Shown here piece by piece: positions 11,333-23,087 of a DNA stretch of 64,000 bases; position 1 is the stretch's first letter; every line of letters begins with the position of its first letter. The position numbers were made by a program, and so were the translations under genes. Source of the DNA: Dactylorhiza incarnata (Eukaryota; Streptophyta; Magnoliopsida; Asparagales; Orchidaceae). The notes beneath the pieces were generated by a model. It worked only from the letters and a program-made list of their open reading frames with translations. It had not been told where the DNA came from and ran no database searches. Location of the stretch: positions 3,553,001 through 3,617,000 of the forward strand of contig JAWHQI010000028.1 of NCBI GenBank assembly GCA_033032865.1. The letters are read 5' to 3'.

Positions 11333-12406
11333 GACTTCTACACATTTGTCGGTTCTTAGATTTGCTAAGAAAAATTGAGGGTTGATGTTAAGTTAACAAG
11401 CAATTGTAAAATTCGTGTCAGAGCAGATGAAATTAATTCAACCGACTTCGAATAATTTGAGATAAGGATATCGATGATAATAACACAAGATAATAATATT
11501 GGGATGAATTTCAAGTTAGAAATCTAAAAAACCGTAGTATTTTTGATACATCTTAATATGATTGTATTATGAATCATCAACCAATGGATCCTTCTCTCTT
11601 CATCTCCCATCTAATACGTCATATCCATATTGCCCAAATAGTTACACTGATCTTCTAGGGCTAATAGTAAAGATGAAATTGTGTTCCTTGCCCTATATGG
11701 ATATCTTAGATACCTAGTATAGTGGAGAGACCAACACAGACTTGATGGTTCATGGTTATCTCTGTAGAATACTCAGGAGCTATATCAAGATCTATTGGAA
11801 GAATATCGACTAATCAATTTAGAAATTGTAATAAACAAAAAAATTAGGCCAAATTCCTTCTGGTCTTTTTTTCTTTCTTCGCCCTCCTTATATGGCTTTA
11901 TGCTGGGTGCCTCCTCTTGTGACTTTCTAAGATCCTGTCTGTTTGGATATTTTCATACAACAATATTTGGCGGCTCACATCTAGAATTTGATTCTACAAC
12001 TTATGCCTATTATCTTATCGGATGGTCTCCTTCCCTGTTGGCAGGTTTTTGGCTACATGATATTGACTTTGCATTGATTTGTTGTTTCTTCTTGGATAAA
12101 TGGAACTGGAGTTTAAAGGAACTTTGTAATTGGAAACAAGTTGACTTATTCTGTGGTCGGCTAAGAGGATAAATCTTGTAAAAAATTGTTCGCTAAATTC
12201 AACAACGCGGAGTCACAACTATTTTATGAAACCATCCAAATAATGTAGTGTTAATACCATATATTTCCTAACTTCATTATCAGTGCGTCCGTGGCAATAT
12301 CTACCCTAGAAACATAAACAATTAACTGATAACCTGTATACATCAATCTGAAAACTAGAGTAACCATTATATTTCCAGGAATACCTTTGTGATGCATCAA
12401 TTTCAA

Positions 12407-12751
12407 CAACAACAACAACAACAGAACCCATATAGTCCCCAATCATTGGGGGTATGGGCGGGGGAAGATTGGAAACAGACCTAACCTTTGGCCCTATGCA
12501 CAAAGTGGCTTCTCTCAGAGGAGAAAGACCGAACCTTTGACAATAAATGCACAAAGTGGCTGCTCACAGATTACCACTGAAATAGTGGCCCCCTATACCG
12601 TTATGTTTGTTGCGGAATCATGCCCTCAAATCAAAGCCAAAGACATCAGAGAGGGCAAACCCAAGAATCCATTTTGATTTATGTGCATAAACCATGCACA
12701 TAAATCAAAATGGATTCTTGGGTTTGCCCTCTCTGATGTCTTTGACTTTGA
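12407..12751 (-). mobile_element. SINE copy 2 with 5' snap-back inversion, 19-bp TSD
   Basis: Positions 12407-12688 match the SINE at 10059-10352 in the same orientation. The element then turns back: 12631-12688 and 12694-12751 are inverted copies of each other (58 bp, about one mismatch) around a 5-nt loop, AAACC. The whole is flanked by the 19-bp repeat TGTGATGCATCAATTTCAA (12388-12406 and 12752-12770), so the inverted part arrived in the same insertion. The structure resembles twin-primed, 5'-inverted retrotransposed copies known for LINE-mobilised sequences. Confidence 0.85.
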
Positions 12752-12816
12752 TGTGATGCATCAATTTCAATGGTGTAAAATTAAAACGCCCAATCAACTT
12801 ACAAAAACAGTTAGTA

Positions 12817-12863
12817 CAACAACAACAACACTCAAGCCTTTATCCCACTATAGTGGGGTCGGC
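12817..12863 (-). mobile_element. 5'-truncated Au-like SINE, 47 bp
   Basis: A (CAA)n tract is followed by a block that contains CCCACTATAGTGGGGTCGGC, the reverse complement of the conserved 3' end of plant Au SINEs (GCCGACCCCACT..GGGAT..(TTG)n). It is flanked by 20-bp repeats with two mismatches (12797-12816 and 12864-12883, ACTTACAAA...). A very short, 5'-truncated insertion fits well. The family name is from memory of the Au consensus. Confidence 0.75.
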
Positions 12864-14749
12864 ACTTACAAAGACAGTAAGTAATGAAAGAAAATTAGGG
12901 AAACAACCCCAAACAAAGATTCAAGGGGTAAATCTCTACAGTCCTCTTAGAACATCATCACAAGTTCCACAGACAAATAGCTTCCATGTATCATTAAATA
13001 GCCGTTCAGGAATCATGGAAATGCGTAAAGAAAAACCAATTTGGAATAGACTAGGTCGAATAATTGAGAGAAATAAGCTTGACACCAAGAAAAGTCGAGG
13101 ATGTCACTTCTCCGGATAAGAGCATTTGTCATTATCGGGGGGACACCGATCGTAACAGAAAGGTTGATAAATACTTCTCCAAGGTGCTGGCTAGGCGTTC
13201 TGCATGCTCTCACTTTGTTGTTCTTCTGTGAATTCAAAATTCCCACCCTCCTTCCCAAATATTCTAAATCTAAGATAAACAAAATTACTTTCTAACATTT
13301 AAAATTCTGAAGGTTTTAAATCTAAAGAACATTATAAAACTTCACAAATAAAACTTAGATACTCCTACAATGAAATAAAAGCTTTGGACTAGCACAATGT
13401 CGCTGAATCTACACCATTTAGCATTGTGGATGTCCTATACCGCTTCATGCTCGTCCGAAGATGAACTCCCATGCTTTGACATCCATCAAATCATGTATTG
13501 TCTCTCATTTCACTACAAACTTTATTTCCAATGATCTGAACATCTTTTTCATCTCTTAACTAAACGAATAGATTCATAAATGTATCATTTCCCTTTTCTT
13601 GAAGGAATTGTCCTCAAATTCTGAGGATCTTCAAGCCATAGTAGTGTCACATACACAGGCCTAATCTCTAAACTCCACTGACTCAGCTCTCGACCACCAA
13701 ACATTAGTTCACCCTGATCACCATCAACCGACTAAACCAACCAACACCTCAAACTAAGATCAACATACCATAAAGACGTCACTCTTTGTCGAACATCAAA
13801 TTGTGTGCTCATTGGCCAAACAAGTGATATGTCTCAATAACACCATTTGACATTCGAACCAAACTGATCTCTACAAGTCATGGCGCCGGAGGACAAAAAC
13901 CAAGGGATTAGTGTAATGGAATATTTATCAACAGAGAATACCCATTGGAAAGTGGAAGGATGTTGTATAGATTCCATACACCTTCAGTTTACCAATTGCC
14001 CCAAAACAATGAAGGACGACCAGAATTCACCATCTGCTACAAACTCCTCAAAGTAAGAAATGAACACAGTTAACTGACTCTGTCATAACAACATCAACCA
14101 ACTCTTGATTATTTGTAACATAGAAAATGAGGTTCAGAATTCAAGAAACAACATCAGCCGTCACTTGGTGTCAACTATCCCCAAATCATCAGAAGTCGCC
14201 ACTCAATAATGTCATCATCACCTATGAATGCCGCACCAGTGAAGTCACCTCACCACAAACTCAGTTTTATCTGTCATTTCTTGATCCTCCTCAAGTCAAT
14301 GGATTGAGAAAGGAGAACCGAAACATCTTGATACCCATTGCAACTATATCGATCTTAGATGCTATCACACAGACAACTACCACAACAATTTGCTGAACCT
14401 CATCAGTAGCATCCACAAGTGATTCCTTTGTGCAAAACTTACATGCATTTATGCATTAGCCTCAGTCATAACAAGCTTAAAGTCCTTTGTAACTGCATCG
14501 TCATTAACATCATCAGTCATCTTCTGATCTTTACGCAAGCCCTCATCATGTAATTTCATAATAGGAATATCCTCAACCTCAGATATAAATTCACAACCCA
14601 AGAGAGAAGCATCAACACCAATAGGAATCGGAGCCTCACCACCAATTACGCGAGTATTGTTCACTGTAGCACCCATATATGAACCTACTGCAGCTGCATA
14701 AATTGTTTTTTAGTGAGTCTTCTTAACATGTGAAGAATGATGATGCATC

Positions 14750-15034
14750 CTAGGTGCAAAAATATTTAAAGGCATGTGCAATAATGTTCCTTACTATGTC
14801 AAGCCAATAATTGTTTGTAAAAAAACATCTCGTCATCAGATACTTCAAATTTTCCCAACTCGTGACTTTATGACTCTTTTGAGCCTTCAGAGTTTTCCAC
14901 CATAGGCTAGCATGTTTCGTCAACTTAGAGACGACCTTCTTAATCCGAATAGCCCTAGTAATAAATATACGTTCAAGGCTTTTGAGCCACTTTATAAAGA
15001 AGAATGACCTTTGAACTCTAGGGGCCCTCGTCAT
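14750..15034 (-). pseudogene. Ty3/gypsy gag fragment
   Basis: The minus-strand translation opens with MTRAPRV and has the capsid-like pattern 'KVVSKLTKHASLWWKTLKA...KVTSWENLKYLM', which matches the WW...W-E-x-L/F signature of plant retrotransposon gag domains. The frame ends shortly after, where the rest of gag should follow. It starts just inside the repeat at 15100-16020, the expected place for gag next to a 5' LTR on this strand. It is an old, dead remnant. Confidence 0.65.
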
Positions 15035-15099
15035 ATCTCAAACTCTCTTAAACATAATCACTCAATCTTTCGAACCTGATTCTGATTTCAAATGATGTA

Positions 15100-16020
15100 T
15101 CTTGGGGTTAGTTAAGAGGATAAATTTGTGTACAAAAACTGTTCGCTAAACTTCAACTAGTTGGAATCACAAATACTATATGAAAATCGTCCAAATAATG
15201 TAGTATTAATACCAAACACTTATTAACTTCAATTTAAGTGTGCCCATGGTAATATCTATCCTAAAAACATGAACAATCAACTGATAACTTTTATACAACA
15301 ATATGAAAATCAGGAACAACCATTATATTTCCAGGATACTTATGTATACCAACTTCAACAATCTACGAGTGAATCTTCTCTAAATAGCAAACATGGAAAG
15401 AAAAAAACTGGAAACAACCTCCCTATCAAGTGGTAAAGTTTCAACAATCACTATACAACATTACAAGTTCCACAGACAAATTTCACATATCATGAAATTT
15501 GCGTGCCTGAATCACAAAAATGAGTAAAATGAAACCCCCAAACAACATAATAAGAAGACTTCAAATAAACTAGGCCAAATTGACGGAGGGTGATGAGCTC
15601 CCCACTAAGAGAAGCTAAGTGGAGGTCTCCACTTCTCCATATAATGGCGCTTGCCACTACAAGGGGAACATCGGTCAATAAAAAGCAAGGAGTTTTTTCA
15701 AGGCACCAGCTAGGCATTCCACAAGCTCTCGCCGTCTCTTTCACGAATTCAAAATTAGTATTACGGTCACCATTTTACAGTCCAAAGTTTTGTGAAGGTT
15801 TATAATGTTCTTTATATTTAAAATCTTTAGGGTTTTAGATATCATAGATAGTTTTTTTAATTAAATTTTTTTTTGGGGGGGGGGGGTTGTAAAATGTTGC
15901 CGAGCACTCTCCATTCAGTGTAGTGGATTCACATCTTCAAATCATGCCAGAGAGTGCTCATTTCACTACAAACTCCTCTTCCGGTACTCTGAACATCTTC
16001 TTCCGGCACTCTCCATTAAT
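15100..16020 (-). repeat. Decayed LTR-like repeat, right copy
   Basis: Colinear with 12150-13560 (see that entry), without its SINE insertions. It would be the 5' LTR if the gag fragment at 14750-15034 belongs to the same element. A 12-nt poly-G run lies near 15875. Confidence 0.5.
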
Positions 16021-17084
16021 CAGAAGAGCTTTGATGCATGTTTACATATATTAGTTAGCTTTTAAATTCAGTTTTAATTGAATTTTATGTTCCTTCTTCT
16101 TTTTGGAATCTGTTCCTTGATTTAATGCGACACAATTTTGGAAGAGATTATCCTTTGCTCCTCTTCTACAAGTGTGAGACTTGATTTGAGGATTTATTTA
16201 TCTTCCTTTTCTCTTATTCTAAAATTTTCTATTTACCTGATTTTCTTGTGTTTCCTACATTTCATCTTTCCCCAGACCCTCGCTGCGCGGGGATGCTTTG
16301 TGCACCAGGACCTGATTTTCTTTTGTATTGATTTATGTATTTATTTTTTCATTAGTAGTGAATACTTGTTAAAAGATCAATGTTTGTGGCATATAAACTT
16401 TGTTTGTGTTGAATGATTTTTTGCATTTCATACTAGATATGTGTTAGAAACCCTAGATTCACATCACTTCCAAGATTCATCAAGCCTTGTTTGGATCCAC
16501 TTATCGAGCCCAAAGGAATTGATGTAGGACAAATCCGAAGGACCCTATCTTGGATGCCTCGTGAAAGTGTCTATACACCCTAATTAATTAGATCTTATAA
16601 TATAAAATGTTGGAACTAGTTTTCAAGTGAATAGCTACACAATTTGATATGTTTTAAGAAGACTTTTTTTATCTTTTGGAAGCTCGTGAGGAAGACATTA
16701 AGAAGCTTAGCAAGATGCCATAAGTTAGCGGAATTGGATGATTTGGATTTCACGGACAGTCCTTCAACATTTCATCATTCCAACTAAACTCAGTCACCAT
16801 AGACAAGGCCCTCACACAGACTCAAGAGGTCTTTTATTTAAATGGAAGAGAGGGAGGGAGAGAGCGAGCGAGGGAGCGAGCGAGCGGTTTTTACTTGAGA
16901 CCATTCTGGGCTTTTCCTCAAGCTTTTTTTCATTTTTGACTTTCATTAATATCTTTTTGTTTAATTCAGCCTCCTAGCGAGCGAAATCTGCAATTTAAGT
17001 CAGTATCTCGTCTTTCCAAATCATGATCTTTTTAGAACCCACTTGGTCTTTTTCTTTCGGTCAGATGGCCAACATTTGGGGGAG

Positions 17085-17335
17085 AAGTTGGTCATTTGGT
17101 GGGAGGAGTGATTTGACCGGATTTGCTTGATGATGTGGGGGTTGAGTTGGCAGATTGGGTGAGTTAGATATGGTGATCGGAGGGAGGGAGCGAGAGAATG
17201 GTTTTACATGAGAGTCTAGTTAATGGTAAATTCTTTGATTGTAGTAAGGTTAGATGGTCAACATTTGGGAGAAAACTTGGTCATTTGGTGGGAGGAGTGA
17301 ATTGACTGGATTTGCTTGATGATGTGGAGTAAGGT
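17085..17335. repeat. Partial tandem duplication
   Basis: The block 'ggtcatttggtgggaggagtga..tga..ggatttgcttgatgatgtgg' occurs at about 17090 and again at about 17279, with 'ggtcagatggccaacatttggg' or a close variant before each. Two copies about 190 bp apart. Confidence 0.65.
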
Positions 17336-18154
17336 TAGATGTGGTGATGTGGAGGATCTTTGTAGGTAGCAGTCCGAGATGATGCGGCGGTCAAAGAAAA
17401 GGCACAAGTTACGTCATTTAGCATAGGTAAATGTATATTGGACTTCTACACCTACTGAATGCAAATACTTAAATCATCACGAACACCACTTAGACCATAC
17501 AACTTGATAAAACAATCCACAAAGACATCAAAATGACATAAAACTAAAAACAAATTCAATCATCATTATCTGAATACATAAATCTTGAAATCAATTAAAA
17601 TAAAGGAAACCGATGTAGCTCACATTTTAATTCGTCCGTGATGTGTTCTACATTATAAACATTAGTCGAGAAGGTTAAGGCAGTCTCAGGCCATCTAGTT
17701 GTCTCCGAAAGTTAAGTCCCGGCGTCCCTTGAGTTGTAGAGCTCAAGGTCTGCTAGATTTCCATGGCTTTGAGTGAGACCTAGGCGCTGTTTGACTCGGC
17801 TTTTTAAGAGCACTCCACTGCTCATCAAATAGCTGAGTTAAAACATGGGAAATTATGGCCCTATTTCCACACCACCATCGTCGTATCATTAGCGTTTTAC
17901 GCTGTTTTCAGAAATCATGTTGAGGGTCACGACACAACTGAAAATTAACTTTTCTTCTTCCCAAGTTTGAAGAAATAGATCTCGAGCTGCTCTCTGTGAC
18001 TTTCTTCTTCACAATCGCTGTCTACACTGCATTTCTCCCAATTGCCGGCATCCCCGAGTTTGCCACATTCCCCAGCCTCTCCACTTGCTTCACTGGATTT
18101 TCCGTGACTGGGAAAAATGATCTTAGCAACTCGATACCAGCTGTTTTCCCCTTC

Positions 18155-18285
18155 CAATGCGAGATTCGAGTTTGAGCTTCATCTTCTTTGAGTTCCGGTG
18201 TGAGATTCAAGCTCGAGCTTCATTTTCTTCAAGTCCCAGTGCGTGAGCCAAGCTTGAGCTTCATCTTCTTTGAGTACCAGAGCAT
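18155..18285. repeat. Short tandem array, about 46-48 bp unit, three copies
   Basis: Three successive versions of 'gag(a)tt..gag..tgagcttcat.ttctt.gagt.cc.gtg' occupy this stretch. No function is apparent. Confidence 0.65.
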
Positions 18286-18971
18286 TTCCAGTCATTTTCT
18301 ATTTATTTTACTGGTGGTTGGCAACTGTGTTTCCAGCTCAATTCTTATTTGATTTTCATTTGAAATTGTTTTCTACTCCAACATTGAGATCACTTATGAT
18401 TCATTAAGAACATAGAATTGCTTAATCCTTCATCCATAGATTTTACTGGTGGTTGGCGAGCCTCTGCTACCTGCATAAGCTTCAGCATCAATATTGAACA
18501 GTAGAGATGTCGGTATCTCAACTGTTTGTTTTTTCTTTGCCACCTGCATAAGTTCCAGTGCACAATTATTTCATGTTAATAGCACTTTGCACACTCTTTG
18601 CAATCATTGTAATGAGATTTTGTTTTATGTATTTCTATGCTGATTTGGATCTCTTGGCTTTTCACCACTTCATGGTGGAGCAAGGCCCGATATTTAATTT
18701 CATTTTATCTCTGGAGTTCAGATAATAATATTCTTGTAATGTTCAAAATACCCCTGTTATGTTTGGAATCATTTCTCTCTTTAGTGTTTAATTATTATTT
18801 TCATTGACATTCATATATGCCCGAATTATCCTATTTATCTTCTATTATGAAAAAAACCTTATGATCAATTTCCAAGAACGCATGAGTTAGTTCACAATTG
18901 TGCTCAATTAAAGAATAAATGAGATCAGTTACAAAGGGATTGGAAGTCGTGGAGAAATCAGTTAAAGAGGG

Positions 18972-19154
18972 TGTTAAAGCCCAAGATCAAAAGCCCACAT
19001 AGGGGCCCATTGTAGTTTTCCTCTTTCTTGTATTTAGTCTCACATCTCCAAATGTACATACCTCTTCCTCTACTACTCGATATAAAGAGGAGAGCTCTAA
19101 TGTAATTAATTAGATTTTTTGGAATAATAAATTCTTTTATTTCAAACTCTCACA
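18972..19154 (+). repeat. 5' LTR of the copia element
   Basis: 183 bp, closely matching 25340-25527. It contains a 'gatataaagagg' TATA-like box (about 19078-19089) before the predicted transcription start. Confidence 0.9.
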
Positions 19155-19938
19155 TTGTATTAGAGTGCAACAAAATCACTCGTGGCTCTCATCTCGCGTG
19201 AATATTCTCGCCTCGCACAAAATCTTTCCGATTTTCTTTCCGATTTTGCATAACTGTCCCAACCTCACATGAACGCTCACCCAGATCTCACCGAGCAATC
19301 CACTTAAGCTTGCCATTTTTCACCCAGTGATCTAAATTGACGACTAAAACAAGCCCCCCACGGGATATTTATAGACTTTGCTGGAATCAACGATCACCCG
19401 CGAATACCCCCTCTAAGCCTGCTCTGCCTGCAATCAACATCGAAACTTTGCTCTCACGACATTGAACTCGCAACACCTCCCGACGTCGTACTCGTAGAAA
19501 TCAACATCGAGAATTTTACTCTCACGACATCAAAATCGCAGCGACTTGCCCTCACAGACTCTTGCGCGTTCTCAGAAGGTCTCTCCGCTCCTCTGCTTCT
19601 TGGAAAGTATCCGAGGACTGCGAACTCACACTGACTGCTATCGTGCGACTGCGAACTCGCAGACTGCTCATCGTGCGACTGCGACTCTCGCCGACTTTTG
19701 TGTGCAATTTTCTATCTCACAGAACTCGCCGCCTAGGCTCCCGCGCCGACTTCTTATAGAGCTCACCATAGACCACCTTACCCACAAAGCTCGCCTAATC
19801 TTGTGCACAGAACTAAGCTTCACATGTTCTCCTGTGTCGACTTCTCTCGGAACTCACTTTCTCCGTTCACTATCCTAAAGACCTCCTACGCCGACTTCTG
19901 CGAAATCTAATTACTTGCTCGCCGCACTCTACTGATCT

Positions 19939-20871
19939 ATGGTTACACCTCCAAACACTTCTGCTCCTACACCCCTAATTATTTCTAGTGCGTTTGGAAA
20001 TCTTGGGACTTCCAAATTGACAGGCCCAAATTATCTAGATTGAAGTGTTTCTTTCACCTTTCTTTTGCGATCTCAACGCAAACCACATCATCTCACTTAC
20101 GCTCCTCTAGACCCCGCATCTCTCACATATGCTTACTAGGATGCTAGTGATGCTCTGGTTCGCACCTGGCTTGCAAACAGTATTTTAGATGCATGTCTGT
20201 TTATCATCCATGATGACGACACTGTAAAGGCAACATGAGATCATCTTGCTTCCCTTTACTCCAAGGGTGTCAAAACCTCTCGCATCTACAGACTGTACTC
20301 TGATCTCTTTGCTTGGCCAACACTTTCTTCCAACGTTGTGTATCAGGAAGTTCAATCTCTTGATGCAAAACTTTTCCAGCATCGACCCTTTTCTGCTGAC
20401 ATAACCACCCAACATAAATATTTTCTGGAACTCATAGTGGTATGTTATCTTCTCCGTCTTCCAGATTCATATGAGATGATCCGCCAACAATCTTGGGAGA
20501 ACCTGCCACTCCCACCTTGGATTGCTACTGCCTCTCGCATCTCTGCGGTTACTAACCTTTTGCAGCAGCCTCCGATCGTGTACCCTTCTCTCCCCGACAA
20601 TTTTGCTCATGTGGCTGGTCGTGGAGCTCAACGAGGTCGTGGGTTACCTCGCCCTCTTTGCTCCCATTGTGGATGGCTTGGCCATCTTGTCGAAAAATGC
20701 TTTGTCAAGCATCCTCACCTCCGTCCTCAAGCACATGCCAGCACTATTGCGCCTGAGCTTTCTGCCTCACTGTCCACCCTGCAACCAGAATCCGGCCGCT
20801 GGTTCTCTTCTTTAGATATTGAGGCTCTCATCAATGCCTCCAAGCACCCTGCATCAATTGTCACTTCGTAA
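19939..20871 (+). pseudogene. Copia gag remnant with zinc knuckle
   Basis: The first ATG after the primer site is at 19939. It encodes a typical gag opening (..SKLTGPNYLD) that soon meets a stop where a Trp codon is expected. A later open stretch (20338-20871) carries the gag middle and a CCHC zinc knuckle, C-S-H-C-x4-H-x4-C (about residues 118-131 of that frame). In family members, gag packages the RNA and forms the particle. Stops and frame changes make this copy inactive. Confidence 0.8.
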
Positions 20872-20879
20872 GGTAGCTC

Positions 20880-21765
20880 GCATGTTGCTACTTAGGGTAA
20901 GTGGCTCATCAACTCAGATGCCACTGATCATATGATTGGAAACCCTCTTGTCTCCCCGCATCTCGTGAAGCATACTTGGTTACCACCGGTTTTTGTGGCT
21001 GATGACTCTCCTGCTCCAGTTTGTGGATTTGGAGTTGTGCTTACCTCTTCTCCAGTTGGACGACACTCTATTCGTCCTAAATTGTCCTTGTAATTTGTTG
21101 TTTGTCAATACTCTTTCTGTCTTTCACGACAATTGCAATGCTCTGTCTCATTCTCTCCCATTACTTGTTATTTTTAGGACCTTCGGTTGTAGAGGACGAT
21201 TGCTACTGGGACTGAATGCGACATTCTCTATTACCTCGACGATAGTTCCACTTTCTATGCATATGTCGTCTCCCATAATCTGTTTCAGTGACATCATTGT
21301 CTTGGTCATCTGCCGATGCGTCTCCTTCACCAGCTTCTACCATCTCTCAAGACCAATTCCACTTTAGAATGTGAGGGCTTGCTAATATGGCAAGCATCAT
21401 CGTGTTACTTTTCCTATTAAATTCTGTAAAAGTTATGTTCGTCCTTTTGACCTTGTTCATTTGGACATCTGGGGTCCTAGTCCCACCAAATTTGTTGGTG
21501 GAGGCAATCTGTACTTTGTAACTTTTATTGATGATTTTTCTAGATGTACTTGGGTATATCTTTTAAAGGAGCGTTTTGAACTGTTTTTCCTCTGTATTCT
21601 CAAAATTTTATAATGAAATTCGCACTCAGATCGGTATGCCGCTCAAAATTATTCGAATCAATAATATGAAAGAATACATGAGTCAGCAGTTCCTATCTTT
21701 TTGCACCTGCAACAGTATTATTCATCAGACCAGTTGTGTGCATACATCCCAACAAAATGGGGTGG
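20880..21765 (+). pseudogene. Copia protease and integrase remnant
   Basis: Near 20897 the frame reads WLINSDATDHM, the protease motif W-(I/L)-x-D-S-G-A-T-x-H with Gly changed to Asp. Around 21440-21560 the integrase core signature is readable (HLDIWGP, then FVTFIDDFSR), followed by frame breaks near 21570-21600. An 'HQTSCVHTSQQNGVA' block near 21725 is the usual integrase segment before the catalytic Glu region. Catalytic residues are partly present, but the frame is not continuous. Confidence 0.8.
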
Positions 21766-22660
21766 CCGATATAAGGCTCGCCTAGTTGCCAAGGGGTTCA
21801 CCCATACATATGGTGTTGATTTCTTTGACATCAAGTTTCTCTCAGACGACATTGTGGATCGGTAAAGGCTCGCTAGTTGCCAAGGGGTTCACCCAAACAT
21901 ACGTGTACTCTTCCCCGTTGTTGTCAACCGGAATTGACCAATGTTTCAGCTTGATGTCAAAAATGTCTTCCTCTGTGGTGACTTACACGAAGAAGTCTAT
22001 ATGGAACAACCTCCTGGTTATGTTTCTCAGGGGGAGTCTTAAGTGTGTAAGCTTCGGAAGGCCATCTATGGTCTCAAACAAATCCCTTGCGGGTAGTTTG
22101 ACAAATTCAGCCAGGTCGTCTCTACCATTGGTTTCTCTCGAAGCAATGTTGGCCACTCTTTCTTTATACGAAAAACCAATCATGGCCTGATTATTTTCAT
22201 TCTCTACGTTGATGACATTCTTCTTACCGAATATGACTCCTCTGGAATAGAAAAAACCAAGAAACATCTTCAGGAGCATTTTGTTACCAAAGATACGAGC
22301 TCTCCAAGATACTTTTGTGAATTGAAATTGCACGCGCAATAACTTCAAAGTTCTCTCCCAACGCAACTATGCCCTAGATCTACTCAAGGAAGCAGGTCTC
22401 ATTAGAACGAAACCTCCTCGGAATCCCATACTTATAGGCACTAACAAACTTTGGGACAAGACAACCCCTCTCCTACAAGATATTACTCCATATAGGCATC
22501 TGGTTGGTAAACTCATTTATCTTACTGTTACCAGACCTGACATCTCTTATGCTTTTGGAAGGGTCAGTCAATTCATGCAAGCTCACAGAGAGTGTCATCT
22601 GCAAGCTGCTAGAATACATCAAAGGGTCTCCAAGAAAAGGACCGTTGTTTTATATAAATA
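21765..22660 (+). pseudogene. Copia reverse transcriptase remnant, first copy
   Basis: The start of RT (YKARLVAKGFT) is readable near 21770 and again near 21870, after a small duplication. Then come [10 protein letters not shown], a YVDDILL active-site block near 22205, and the connection region (RPDISYAFGRVSQFMQA) near 22530. Several in-frame stops and shifts are present. The part from 21976 on is repeated at 22664 and beyond. Confidence 0.8.
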
Positions 22661-23087
22661 ATTCTATGGTGACTTACACGAAGAAGTCTATATGGAACAA
22701 CCTCCTGATCATGTTTCTCAGGGGGAATCTCAAGTGTGTATGCTTCGGAAGGTCATCTATGGTCTCATACAAATCCCTTGCGAGTGGTTTGACAAATTCA
22801 GCCAGGCCGTCTCTACCATTGGTTTCTTTCGCAGCAATGTTGATCACTGTCTTTATACGAACAACCAATCATGGCCTGATTGTTCTCGTTAAATACGTTG
22901 ACGACATTCTTCTTACCAAAAATGACTCCGTTGGAATAGAGAAAGCCAAAAAAACATCTTCGGGAGCATTTTATTACCAAAGATACGAGCTCTCCAAGAT
23001 ACTTCTTGGGAATTGAAATTGCGCGACGCAATAACTTCAAAGTTCTCTCCCAACACAAATGCCCTAGATCTACTCAAGAAAGCAGGT
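21976..23087 (+). repeat. Tandem duplication of the copia RT segment, 688-bp spacing
   Basis: The sequence beginning 'gtgacttacacgaagaagtc' occurs at 21976 and 22664, and the following 420 bp or so match closely. The second copy continues past the insertion at 23088-24664, and its last part resumes at 24665. This is a simple unequal-exchange or replication duplication inside the element. Confidence 0.85.
22664..23087 (+). pseudogene. Copia reverse transcriptase remnant, second copy (5' part)
   Basis: This repeats the RT palm region: [13 protein letters not shown]..., then LYTNNQ and a broken YVDD-like block around 22895-22915. It is interrupted at 23087 by the 1.58-kb insertion. The rest of this copy resumes at 24665. 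Confidence 0.8.

Larger units (their letters stand above)
12150..13560 (-). repeat. Decayed LTR-like repeat, left copy
   Basis: This stretch is colinear with 15100-16020. Shared blocks include 'taagaggataaat', 'ttcgctaaa', 'accattatatttccagga', 'acaagttccacagacaaat', 'gaattcaaaatt' and 'tttcactacaaact'. The copies are heavily diverged. A gag-like fragment on the minus strand (14750-15034) lies between them, next to the right copy, which suggests an old minus-strand Ty3/gypsy element with these as LTRs. The boundaries are approximate. Two SINE insertions lengthen this left copy. Confidence 0.5.
16021..18970. other. Spacer with simple repeats, no gene recognised
   Basis: AT-rich DNA with a few low-complexity spots: a GAGC/GAGG-rich stretch at 16850-16890, a tandem-like duplication near 17040-17340 and a short array near 18160-18285. 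No supported coding region. Confidence 0.5.

Noticed and set aside
11795..12172. 125-aa ORF on the plus strand
   Set aside because: Aromatic- and Cys-rich translation of AT-rich DNA without domain, promoter or splice context.
16850..16890. GAGC-rich stretch considered as a regulatory GAGA element
   Set aside because: No gene nearby and simple-sequence composition; there is no evidence for a promoter.
19546..19878. 110-aa ORF between the copia primer site and gag
   Set aside because: It lies in the usual untranslated leader of the copia element. The gag start is recognisable at 19939.
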